Source: Hormiphora californensis (lineage: Eukaryota > Ctenophora > Tentaculata > Cydippida > Pleurobrachiidae). From it: 64,000 nucleotides of DNA. Numbering within the stretch: the first letter of the stretch is position 1; each line of letters opens with the position of its first letter. The notes beneath the pieces are model-generated. The model did not search any database and was not told the origin of the DNA. It saw only the letters and a list, made by a program, of their open reading frames with translations. Both the position numbers and the translations under genes were made by a program. The DNA lies in NCBI GenBank assembly GCA_020137815.1, contig CM035358.1, positions 4,230,614-4,294,613 of the forward strand. The letters are read 5' to 3'. This document shows, piece after piece, positions 25,332-49,127 of this stretch.

Positions 25332-25941
25332 TTAAAGCTCCCCACTGGTGGTGATCTGAACGGGTTTGCTTGTTTTGCCGCTGTTGCTACCGACAGCTTC
25401 CATCTTTTTGAGGATATCCATTCCCTCGACAACGTTTCCGAACACAACGTGCTTACCTAGAAAAGGGAAAATGTGTTAAAATTAAACATGGAGGTGATGA
25501 TTACAGATCGTATCCTCATCGAGACTTGACAGAGGGAATAGGGACAATTCTTTGGGGTTTTAGTTAAAATAAACACGTACCGTCCAACCAGTTGGTATCA
25601 GCGGTGCACAGGAAGAATTGAGATCCGTTGGTGTTGGGTCCAGCGTTGGCCATGGACAGGGTACCGGCTCCAGTGTGCTTCAGGGTGAAGTTCTCATCCT
25701 CGAACTTGTTTCCGTAGATGGACTTGCCTCCGGTGCCGTTTCCACGGGTGAAATCACCTCCTTGACACATGAACCCAGGGATGATCCTGTGGAAGCTCGA
25801 TCCAGCGTATCCGAATCCTTTCTCTCCAGTGCACAGAGCTCGGAAGTTCTCGGCGGTCTTAGGGACAACGTCGTTCCTAAGGGCCATGACGATTCGGCCG
25901 GCAGCGGCACCACCGATGCTGATGTCAAAGAAGACCTTCAT
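25332..25941 (-). CDS. PPIA: Cyclophilin A-type peptidyl-prolyl isomerase, copy 2 (two exons)
   Basis: Exons 25941-25581 and 25456-25332 (TAA) give 161 residues. The start [19 protein letters not shown] is typical of fungal and invertebrate cytosolic cyclophilins. The catalytic region [20 protein letters not shown] and the WLDGKHVVFG segment are intact. The third exon of copy 1 and the matching part of this gene are very similar at the DNA level, consistent with tandem duplication or gene conversion. Only one intron is present, at the same position and phase as the last intron of copy 1, so two introns were lost here or gained there. Confidence 0.96.
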
Positions 25942-26556
25942 GATGTGGAGAGCTATAGAGAGAAATCGAGGTTAGTTGAGGCGGTAAGATGGGGGGAATT
26001 GGGGAAAAGGTCATATAATGGGAGCTACATGGGAAACTGGGGCAATGAAATACGGATACAGTAAGGTCAGTAGATAGCAACAGAAATATGGATGAGGTCG
26101 GGTAAGCGTAGAAAGGTTAGAATTATAAAAATGTCAGGAGGTAGCAAGGTTGATTGGAAAAGAACAGGGCGACAGGAAAAGGGTATAATTAAAGCTACAG
26201 TTCCTGGCGTAGTAGCAGAACTACTCCTGTATTAGCAATTCTGGGGAAGTAATGGGGCTGTGGTAGGAGCTGTAGGTAGGGGAGAATTCTGGGGGAGGAA
26301 TTGGGCGAATTAAACTGCAAAGTTAAATGGCAAATAAAGAATTGTGAAAATAATCGTTTTAAGCGGAGAGAAATATATAATAGGAGCTCTCGCCCTCTAT
26401 CACTACACAAACTCGCCTCTATACAGCAAGCTTAGCTCGCATAATACATTCAATATACTAACATACACACACATACAGATATAGAATAGTCAAGTGTGAC
26501 TGAAACAAACAAGATAATAGGTCACAATTGCAAGATAGTCTGGTCGTGGTGGTGGT

Positions 26557-29500
26557 TTAAAGGACCCGGGCGATATTTCTAATCATGTATACCGCCTTGT
26601 GGAGCTGTCTCTGGGTCCCCTTTAGGGTGACCATCCTCATATCACCCTCGACCTCGCTATCAGCCTGAACCCTGGAGAGAGGGGTAGAGACTAGAGAGGT
26701 GAAAGGAGGGTAGCGTGGGATGCAAGAGAGGGGTAGAGACTAGAGAGGAGCAGTGGTGGCCCCAGCCTGGGGTGGTGGGGGGGGGGGGGGTGGCCACCCC
26801 CCCAAAACTTTTCAAACAGGGGTTGTTGGGGGTGGTAAAATAGCTTTAAAATGTGTTCTAAATGGCTTTAAATTGATCAAAATCTAAAATTTTCCGGGGG
26901 CTTCGCCCCTAACCCACACCAAGGGCTGAAAATCGTTAAAATATTGTTCTAAATTGCTTAAAATTTATCAAAAACTAAAATTTTCAGGGGGCTTCGCCCC
27001 TTGCCCACACCAGGGGCTGAACATCATTAAAAAAGTTTTCTAAAAGGGCTGAAAATTGCCCCCACCAAGGGCTGAAAATCGATAAAATATTGTTCTAAAT
27101 TGCTTTAATTCATCAAAATTTCCGGGGGCTTCGCCCCTTGTGACTGAAACTCGTTGACAATTTTTTCTAAAAAGGGCTGAAAATTGTTAAAAAAGTTGTT
27201 CTAAAGTGCTTAAAATTCATCAAAAACTGAAATTTTCCGGGGGCTTCACCCCCTAGCCCCCACCAAGGGCTCTGCCCCTGGACCCCGTTGGGGGGCTGTG
27301 CCCCCCAAACCCCCTGCCGCAGCTCCCTCGACGCCGCTTCGCGGCACCTTCGGCGGTCGCTAGGTTTGGAGTTGAAGTGTGGCCTTCGGCCACACCACCC
27401 CCCCCCCCAAAAAATCCGTGCTGGGGCCACCCCTGGAGAGGGGTAGAGAGGAGAGAGGTCAAAGGAGGGTAGCGTGGGATGCAAGAGAGGGGTAGAGACT
27501 AGAGAGGTGAAAGGAGGGTAGCGTGGGATGCAAGAGTCAGATAGAGCTATGCAAAAGAGATAAACTCTGGAGCTATTTTTTATACGAGTGACGATCAGGA
27601 ATATGTTAAGCAGAAATTGAGATCATGAAACGAAATGTCATTGCATGCTAGAACTACTCAAACTAGATCATAATAGTGTGACGTGACGAGGAGTTAAAAA
27701 CAGTAAATCCTTACTTGATATTACAGGCTGTGAATTGTCTGATTTCATTGATATGTGATCCCTTGGGTCCAATCACTGACTTTGTCTCCGAGTTGGGAAT
27801 GTAAATCTGCTGTTCAACTTGGGCCTCACTCATCTGCAATAAGGGTATGTTTTAGAATCAATATGGTTGTTTCAGTAGGCCACAAGAGAGCTCTATCGGC
27901 GTGGAACCGAGAGCAGATAGTACAACAATCTTGCGCAAGATCGAAACATTTGTTTGTAAACCAACGTGTTTCTATTTGTTGTATGTTTTAGAATCGAAAA
28001 TTGTACAGCGTACACATATTTTAGGTCGAGAGTTTGAACTTTGAACAAGAAATAAAATGGCTGTGGCCCTGAAATTGTAGGAGGTTATAACTTACATCAT
28101 TTGTATCAGTAAAGGCCTCTACAGCGTTAATTTTGGTGAATATCCCACTGTACGGAACACCATAACCGTAATCCTTTAAACTCTCACGATCTGATTTGAT
28201 CTCTGAAAATAACATAACATGAGCCCCCTGGAAATTAGAATTTCATTTCGGTTAAAAGGTTTTAGATTACAAGTGTGCGGTTTGTGATAGCAATCCTTGT
28301 TTTGTTCAAACAAGGCAAAGCAATCCTACGTCACTTTAATTTAGTGATTGGTAGGATTCTTGTATAAAACAAGCCAACAAAGAGTATCAGAAAGAAGTGT
28401 CTCAATTAGCTTTGGTCTCATGTAGTAACGTTAACTGTAAGAAGGAAGAAAACGTTGCGAAATTCTCCAGTTGGTTGCACAATTAATTTCCGGGATCACG
28501 CGAGAAAAGAAGGTATTGAACGAGGTAATGGAGCTGATTAGCTATCTCTTGGGAGGATGAGAGAGAGAGGAAGAGAGGAAGAGAGGGAGAGAGAGAAAGA
28601 GATAGATAGATGGAGGGCAGAAGGCGAGAGAGATGTATAGATCGATAGAGGGCAATATAGAAATGAAGAAAGAATTAATGCACTGCAAAATATAGACTGC
28701 ATGACAGTTTCTGTAATTCTAGAGTCTGAAAACTCGAGCTAATACAATAATTTTGAGATGTCGCTAGACATGCGTAATCTGTGGATGCGAATAGTGCTTC
28801 AGGGAGAAATATTAAAAAAATAGTTAGACATACTTTCAGCAATGGCATTGTTAATCATAGTCAGTGCGATTTGGATTTCCTCCTGCCTCCCATAGATGGT
28901 TATCTTCCTCTCTTTATTCCTCACAGTATCGTTACCAGCCACCTCCACCTCAGCACCACTAACCCTCCTGATATTGTCGATCTGATTCCCACCAGCACCG
29001 ATTATGTGTCGAGTGTAGCAGTCATCTATGTAGATGTCCTTACTGCCAGAAGTCCTGGCGAAGAAGGTGTTTTGAAATAATAGAAAACAAGAATATAGTG
29101 TGGAGATTTGTCTTGTTCAACCCTGCCTCACCACGCCCGGTGCGGTCAAACAAATGTAAAGGAGAACATTTAACAAGTGGTAACGAAGGGAGCTCCCTGT
29201 TATTCCGAAAGAAAATTTGTGGGGGGGGTTCAACCTAAAAATTTCCATTTCCATTTGCCAAAATCCGGGTATCGATGGAAATTTTTAGAAATTTTTAGAA
29301 GTTTTTAGTACTGAAAATTTCCAAAAATTTCTAAAAATTTCCAAAAATTTCCATTAATTTCCAAAAATTTCTAAAAATTTCTAAAAATTTCCAAAAATTT
29401 CCATTGACCAAGAAGAGAAAAATTAACAAAAACTTGAAAATATATAAACACAGTTGTCGAAGAACTGGTTCCTTTTCCTTACCTCTTGTGACAACTGAGC

Positions 29501-31968
29501 ATCAATAAGTTATTGAATGATAGATAAGACATCGATATCATATATTTTTGGGCAATCCGTACAATTTTTTCAGAAATCATAGCTTCATTGGACAACTAAG
29601 GACGCAGACGTCTCGAAAACTGATTTAAAAGTAAGTTACCAAATAGCACAAGATACCTTATGTACTTATATAAGGTGCTATTTGGTAACTTACTTTTAAA
29701 TATTCCTTCGGACGGGTCCTTTTACCATGACTAATGCTTAATACCGTAGTAGATCAGGTTTCTTAGCATACAATATAGAAACTTAAACTCTTTTTTAAAC
29801 TCGATAAGGGATATAGCGAGAATAAGTACTAACTTACTGTCGAAAACATGCATAGATTACCTGTCATTACCTTGGAATTGGGTTACCGACGAACTTATAT
29901 AAACTTCTAAAAGTTTCTAAAAACTTCTAAAAATTTCTAAAAATTTCTAAAAACTTCTAAAAATTTCTAAAAATTTCCATTTACTAAAAACTTCCAAAAA
30001 TTTCCATTGTCCATAAATTTCTAAAAATTTCTAAAAATTTCTAAAAATTTCAAAAAATTTCCAAAAAATTCTAAAAATTTCCAAAAATTTCCAAAAATTT
30101 CTAAAAATTTCTAAAAATTTCCAAAATAAAATTTCCATTTGCCAAAAAAGTGGGTATCAATGGAAATTTTTAGGGTTGAACCCCCCCCCCCCCCCCCATT
30201 TGTTATGTTCTAACCCTCCCTTCACATTTGTCTAGCCAGGCAAAAGAAATTGAGATTAATGAGAAAATATATCGCACCTCATAGGAGATCTATCACGTAT
30301 TCGGTTTGTATCATATCCACCTCCCCCGGCTCCTGCTGCAGATCGGTGGTGATCAAATGAACCGTAATCCATGGTACCTCCACTTGTGAACTGAAGGGGA
30401 AATGTCACTGTTGTGTGAAAATACGTTTACTGTGGAGGGGAATTAGAAGTGGTAAAGCTGAGGAGAGAAAAAAAGATAGCGGTGTAACTTGAGAACTTTT
30501 CTAGCATCAAACCAGGTGCACTGTATGTTGAGAAAAGTTGATGATAGTAATGCAAAATGATCAGACACACGCACAAACAGATAAAAAGGAACAAAAGAAA
30601 ACAAGCACTGTTACCTGAATGGGATTGAGAAGAGCGTTGGTAATGGCGAACTTCGCGTAACCACCACAATCAAGATCAATATCGGGTGCAGTACCAGGCA
30701 TGTAACTGATACACTCGTGTCGTGCAGGATGATCAGATATTATCTTTAGGGAGAGAAGGAGTGCCTTCGCTATTTCTTCCTCCGACCCCTTCATCTCAAC
30801 AACCCGGTCCTCGGAGTGAGGGAGTTTGTCCTTATAGACCTTGAAACGCTGGCATGATGATTGCTGGAGAGAAAGTGGAATTTTAGTTGTAGGAAGAATA
30901 TTATTATTATTATTAAATCTGTTTACAATAATTTGACACTGTCAATATTGTAGGAAGAATAGTAGGACCCCAAACTTACTAAAACCCCCAAGCAGGTATA
31001 TCAAGATTCTAAACATTGATAAACATTCAGACAAACTAAAAATCCGCAATTCTCTTACCATTCGGATATCTTTCAAAGTGTCTCCCTTGGGTCCAACGAG
31101 GAATCCCACAAGATTGGAACTGACCAACATAAGCACCTCATCCCAATGATCTTGTGGAATGGTATTATCCTCCCTTAAACACTTGAACAATTTCCGGCAG
31201 ATTGACACGATGACGGTGGAGACATCACTCATTTGGCATGTTATCAGGACAAGTCTGCGAGGGGATGAGAGTTAGTGATGGAGAGTTAGAGGTGTGATGT
31301 GTGGTGAGCTGAGTGATATTAGAAATGTGATTCAGATGGGAAAGAGAAGAAGTTCTTGTTTGCACAAGAAGAAAGGGAAAGGAAAGAAATTAAGTAGCAG
31401 TATACAACTTGGTCGCCCACCACTCCCCCTTTTCCAACATCCCACAAACCCCTCTATTACCCAAGTTGAATACTGCCGCGAATAAATTGGGAGTTACCGT
31501 TCGGGGGAAGGAGGGGACTCAGGTACTTTGAGATAAGCCTTGGGAGAGAAGAGACGGTTAGATTTAGAGCTATTAGACAGTTAGTAACAAGAGAGGCAGA
31601 GCAAACGTCAGAGTTAGAGTAGATTTAAACCTTGTAAGCACAGCTAGAGATGATCTCTTGGATCGTTTCAGCCTTCTTTCCGATGATCGAACCGGCCGCC
31701 TGAAAAAATTAGGTCATGACACGATGGTTAAAAACGCTATGTCTGCCTAGTCTCGGGTTCAGTCTTTTGTCTAAAGTGCGTTTCAAACGACTTGACCTGA
31801 GATTCCTAGAAATTCAGGATTTCCCCTTTAAAAATACACGCGCAATGCGCCAAATTCCAAGAATTACGGGTCAAGTCGCTTGAAACGGACTTTAGTCTCG
31901 GGTTTGATCTGTACCTTGGAGGGGATGAGTAGCCGGAAAGAAACAGTGATATTCTCGTCACTAGTCAT
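26557..31968 (-). CDS. Four-KH-domain RNA-binding protein (PCBP/hnRNP K/IGF2BP-like)
   Basis: Ten minus-strand exons keep phase: 31968-31915, 31699-31631, 31538-31498, 31254-31059, 30863-30615, 30390-30278, 29054-28834, 28202-28096, 27833-27715 and 26671-26557, giving 427 residues. KH1 starts VSFRLLIPSKAAGSIIGKKAE; its loop is GKKA, lacking the second glycine. KH2 has FLVGPKGDTLKDIRM, KH3 has HIIGAGGNQIDNIRR and KH4 has SVIGPKGSHINEIRQF, so loops 2-4 are canonical GxxG. KH1-2 and KH3-4 form two pairs joined by a glycine-rich linker. There is no RRM, unlike IGF2BP, and one KH more than PCBP or hnRNP K. Such proteins bind C- or U-rich single-stranded RNA in splicing, stability or translation. 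Three introns carry transposon-like elements. The gene is divergent from the STAND gene. Confidence 0.9.
26751..27434 (+). mobile_element. Non-autonomous hAT-like element in the last KH-gene intron
   Basis: The ends are CAGTGGTGGCCCCAGC on the left and GCTGGGGCCACCCCTG on the right (imperfect inverted repeats of CAGNGGTGGCCCC type). They are flanked by near-identical 8-bp sequences GAGAGGAG and GAGAGGGG. The interior is a tandem series of GGGGGCTTCGCCCC and AAGGGCTGAAAAT segments with no open frame. The ends and 8-bp duplication fit the hAT superfamily. Confidence 0.7.
29225..30198. mobile_element. Large MITE-like element made of AAATTTC repeats
   Basis: The left end GGTTCAACCTAAAAATTTCC and right end GGAAATTTTTAGGGTTGAACC are inverted repeats bordered by G and C homopolymers. 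ATTTGT flanks both sides as a possible target duplication. The interior is long runs of TTTCTAAAAA / TTTCCAAAAA plus a strong palindrome at about 29623-29700 (AAGTAAGTTACCAAATAGCA and its complement). It lies in an intron of the KH gene. There is no coding potential. Confidence 0.7.
31771..31895 (+). mobile_element. MITE family C, copy 2
   Basis: A 125-bp element with inverted ends CTAAAGTGCGTTTCAAACGA / TCGCTTGAAACGGACTTTAG. It is homologous in reverse orientation to 8191-8314 and sits in the first intron of the KH gene, 20 bp from the exon-1 donor. Confidence 0.85.
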
Positions 31969-32417
31969 GGTTGAACTGGCTTAACTTGGATTTAGGGTTT
32001 GAGATCGAACGGTAAGCTGTTAGGGGCACTCGAAACGAACTTGGGGGCAAATTTTGAAAGTTCGAACAGAAATCGCGATCGCGTGCACCACACGCCGCGA
32101 CCGTTTTATAAAACACGCGCGAATCTTATCCCGCTGCCGTTACTCAAGTTAAACGGAATGCGCGAAATAAAATACATCTTGCGAGGCCAAACTGCGCGGC
32201 GCTCCTTTTTTAATTTCTAAAAAAAGTTTTAAAAAAAGTTAGATCAAGCGTTCCTTTTTTCGTCTTCAAAATTCTAGTTTCTGCTTTCCGTTTCTCTCAG
32301 ACCTCCTCCTTACCCACAAACTCACCTGTATGTGTTCTAAAGGCATTAATTTTCTAAATATTTTCAATCAAAATCTGAAAATAATGCCTGTTTTAGGGAT
32401 TTATTGATGTTTCCAAG
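31969..32417. promoter_or_regulatory. Divergent promoter region between the KH and STAND genes
   Basis: The two start codons lie 449 bp apart back to back. The middle is rich in CG dinucleotides (CGATCGCGTGC, ACGCCGCGACC, CACGCGCG) and contains TTTTATAAAAC at about 32103, a TATA-like sequence. A shared bidirectional promoter is inferred from the arrangement. Confidence 0.5.
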
Positions 32418-35274
32418 ATGAATGTAAGCGAGCAGGATGCCATCAAAAGATATTCCGCCTTTTTAAACTCAACTGTCGAAAAAGAAGAGCTCCTATCTGC
32501 ACTTAGAGACACATTTCCCCGTTATGAGGGGTTTTTTGATAAGGCAGAGGAAGATGAAACACAACTGGTCACGGATATTATCCTGTTTCTGAAGGATGTG
32601 ACGGACTCGTTTTCGGGGGTGTGCCATTCACTCGAGGAATGCTCACAGGAATATATCGCCACAATGCTAAAAGATTATGTTGTAATGATCGAAGTTGACA
32701 CTGCGGGAACAACAGGATCTGTTGATACTGTCATCGTAAATTCTGAACACGTGCATAAGGACATTGTGGTTGACATATCACGTTCGATCATTGAATTTGA
32801 CCTGAAGGAGGCAATCGTAGATGGTCCCCAAGGATCCGGCCGGACCAGTCTTGTTGCAGAGATCGAACAAGTGCTGTTTAACTACAATTACAACTGCCTC
32901 ATGATTGATCTTTCCTCGGCCCGATCCCAATACCTCATGACAGAGTTGCAGCACTTTATACAACTCCAAAATCTAACCAACAAAAAAGTTGTTTTCTTTG
33001 ACAACTGTATCCGGGACAATATCCAGACTCTAATGGATCAAGTTGGTGATGAGAAGTCCATACTGGATAGCATGAGGATCGGCGGGGATTGTGATTGTAT
33101 ATATTCCAGATGCCGACATCTCAGAAGACCTCAGAGAAGTTAAAAACTTCGATATTCCCCCAATTAGCGTCTCACAAGCCGAACAGTTACTTGCAAATAG
33201 TTTCAACTTCCACATTTCCCAGCGTCAAGTGATTCTCGATGCATTTACTAATTGTCCCCAGTACCCCCTGCATTTAATGCTGGTGGCAACCCTTTATCTG
33301 TCGAGCAAGTATAGTCAACTTGAGCTGATCAATACGCTTCCTCAGTCCACCGAATCTAATCAGTTTCTAGATGAGATCTTTTGTGCAATCTTCAAAGCCC
33401 GCGATAATGCAGATGAGTTGTATGTTCTGGCGGGTGTCCAACTTTTTCATAATATCGACGGGGCCTCCCCGCGAGATTTATTTCAAACACTCCAGTCCCA
33501 CCGATATAGTGAGGATCAGCTGATTGGTTTCGTGAAAGATTTGATTTCATGTCGGCTCCTCTCCAAGCACAGCAACGGAAAGTATTTCCTGTGTAGTAAG
33601 CAGCTGATAAATCTATCCTCCTTCGAACAGTTCGCGGATATCAGTCGGAAAGTTCTCTTTAGTTTCCTTCGACTGAACCTGTATGCGGTAATTCGAATCG
33701 TCAACGAGCTCAACGATGAGGAAATGGCGTTGGAGTTGTGGAAAATAAAGAAGCCTCTCTTTCTCAAGGTTCTAACATATGACTTTGAAATCACCACGGA
33801 GTTTGTTCCAATTGTGAATCTCAGATTTGAAGCAATGATGCAACTGAGAAAGCTCTGGCAATGTCAGTTTATCACATTTATTGAGGCTTTGAACGTGTAC
33901 GAGCGGTTTATGCATTGGAGCATGAGGAAGGGAATCTCACAGCTCACCCGGCCCCAGTTAGAGACACTTCGAGCTATTCTAACCCACTACATTTCCCTCT
34001 TCTTCTACTTCAGAAAGGCGGTAGATTTCTTGGATGATGTGTTGGGTCCTATTTTTGGGTATGTTGATAAGGTAATTGGCCGACTGGGAACCCCCACCGA
34101 TGAGCTGTACTGCGAGCTGCTCAGCTATATTATCGAGATCAAGATTCACCATGGGGATACTGATGAGGCTCACAAAAACCTGAAGCAGGTCCTCGCGATC
34201 CAGGAAAAACTTCCATCTGGGGTTTCTGATGGTTTGGTGGAGAGGATTAAAATCCGTTTGGATCAGCTTGAGACTCTACGGCCGTCTCTCCATGAGAGTG
34301 GTGACACACTGGATTTTAATGCTTCTAGTCCCGTCTATTCTAAGATGATGAATGCCAAGTTACGGATTGGGGCAGGGGACAAGGCTTACATAAAGCACGA
34401 TTTCGCAGGTGCCAATCGAAATTACTCGTTTGCAATGATATCTCTGGAGCAGAACAACGGAAATCAGGATCGTATGTGGCTGGAAACCAGAAAGGACGTC
34501 CAATGTCGTATCGGAAAGATTAAGCTACAAAGTCCTAGGTGGGTTGAGAAATGTCTAGAGGACTTCAAAAAGTGCCAAGAATTCTACACACAACTTGAAA
34601 TTGGTCGAGTAAACACCGAATATAACGTTTACATTGCAACCGCCTTCCTGCTGATGGGGGAAAATAGCAGAGCAATGCCTGAAGTCCTGAACTTTTGGAA
34701 AACGGGCAACAAATCCATGTTCATCGCGGTGACTGATGTCGATGCTCAAAGATCCATTTCCCGCAATCTAAAGGAACGGCTCACAGGCCCAGAGATCAAC
34801 CACCTGGACAACTACATGTACGAAGGAAAAGTTAACTTTTTGTATCTAAAAAGTACGAATTACCACTGGGTGAAGATGCAACTGACGGACGAGATCATTG
34901 ATGTACATCCCAATGCAAATGAGCGAGAGATCCGTGCTAGCACCCTCCAGTTTCCCAACCATGGTAACACCAACAGTAATAAGAGACTCGTTGTGGCATT
35001 CTTGGTGTCCGAGCGAGGCCCAAGGGGTGGTCATCTTCGGGTGAACAGTGAAACGACCGTCTTCTCCGATATCTCTCATATTGACCGTGGGCTAAGTGAG
35101 GTCAGGTCAGATTTTATTACCGATGACGTCATGATGGGTGCAATTGATCACGGTGACTCCATCATTAAATCTGTGTATCGTACAGCATTTTCTGTGGTTA
35201 CAGGAGTTGCGAGTAAGGCCAAAACAAGTTTAATACATGGAATTACCTCTACTGTTTTAGATCAGTTTTCCTGA
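32418..35274 (+). CDS. STAND-type P-loop NTPase, intronless, with one frame break
   Basis: A 2.86-kb single-exon frame is interrupted once. The first part (32418 to about 33085) and the second (about 33085-35274) join as about 951 codons if the GGGG run at 33084-33087 is one base too long. The expected sensor strand (IVIVYIPDAD) continues exactly there. Residues 1-90 are a helical N-terminal domain I cannot name; a death-fold effector is possible. A P-loop follows at about 136-144 (GPQGSGRTS) and a Walker B-like strand at about 190-197 (KVVFFDN). A winged-helix-like region comes next, then a long helical, TPR-like C-terminal half. The invariant P-loop Lys is Arg, so hydrolysis may be impaired. 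STAND proteins are oligomerising signalling switches, often in immunity or cell death. This role is inferred from architecture only. Confidence 0.7.
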
Positions 35275-35603
35275 TTTGTGTGTTTTGGACTGATAATGTG
35301 TGTCTTCAGATTTTTAACAGGGCAGAGTAGAAAGTGTGTAGTTGGGGGCTCTCTCTATGTTGTTGAAATAATTTAACGTTTTGGTTTGTAAAGTGTGTTT
35401 ATAATTTTGTTGTTTTATCTACAACCATGTTGTTTCGATAACAGCCCGATATTTTATACTTAGTTTTTCCCGATCCCCTGATTTAGATTGTCCCCGATCC
35501 CCCTTATTATTACCCCTCTGATTTCTTAAGCTTTACCCTCCACTTAGTCAGTTTCCCCTTGTTATTTATAACTCCTAACTTCATCCCTGATTTATAGAGT
35601 GAG
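35275..35603. other. Intergenic between STAND and PKA genes
   Basis: About 330 bp, T-rich, with repeated CCCGATCCCC segments. It is presumably the STAND 3' UTR plus the PKA promoter and leader. No distinct signal recognised. Confidence 0.5.
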
Positions 35604-48479
<12,876 letters not shown>

Positions 48480-48633
48480 CTGTGGATATCCTGATATTAC
48501 TATAAATATATTGTGGAGTGTGTGTCCCCCTCTCTTCTTCTTCTGTATCTGTGTGTGGAGAAATTGTCTGTGTGTGTTTGTTGCGTTCCCCTCCCAAGCT
48601 ATTATATACTACAGCAGTTGTGGTAAAATGGAA

Positions 48634-48666
<33 letters not shown>

Positions 48667-49077
48667 AGGATGAATTGTGTGTTTGTGCAATACAATATAT
48701 TATGGACAAATGTGTTGTTTTTTTCTGAGACGCAGCAATATGATATGTATTATTCCGCACAATACCTAACAAGTTGACCTTGAGAGAAAATGAAGAAGTA
48801 CAACGTGTGTCCTGAGCAGTGTATGATACCTAAAACTATATGTTCTCAAATTCATAAGTATCATACGGATAGATAGAGAGAGAGAGAGAGACCGGCATGA
48901 TAATGTATCCCGCTTAGTATAAATACATTTAAATGGAAATTTGCATCATTATATATATAATACACGACGAGAAAGAGTAATATGGGGTTATATTATACAA
49001 TTATATAGACACGCGCTTTGTGTGTACCTTTCTTGTTTGTATGTTGTGTATACCTTATGTTATTTGCTAGAGAGAGA

Positions 49078-49127
<50 letters not shown>

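Noticed and set aside
29225-30198. Tandem AAATTTC repeats read as centromere-like satellite
   Set aside because: The block is under 1 kb, has defined inverted ends and possible target duplications, and lies within an intron. A transposon-like element fits better.
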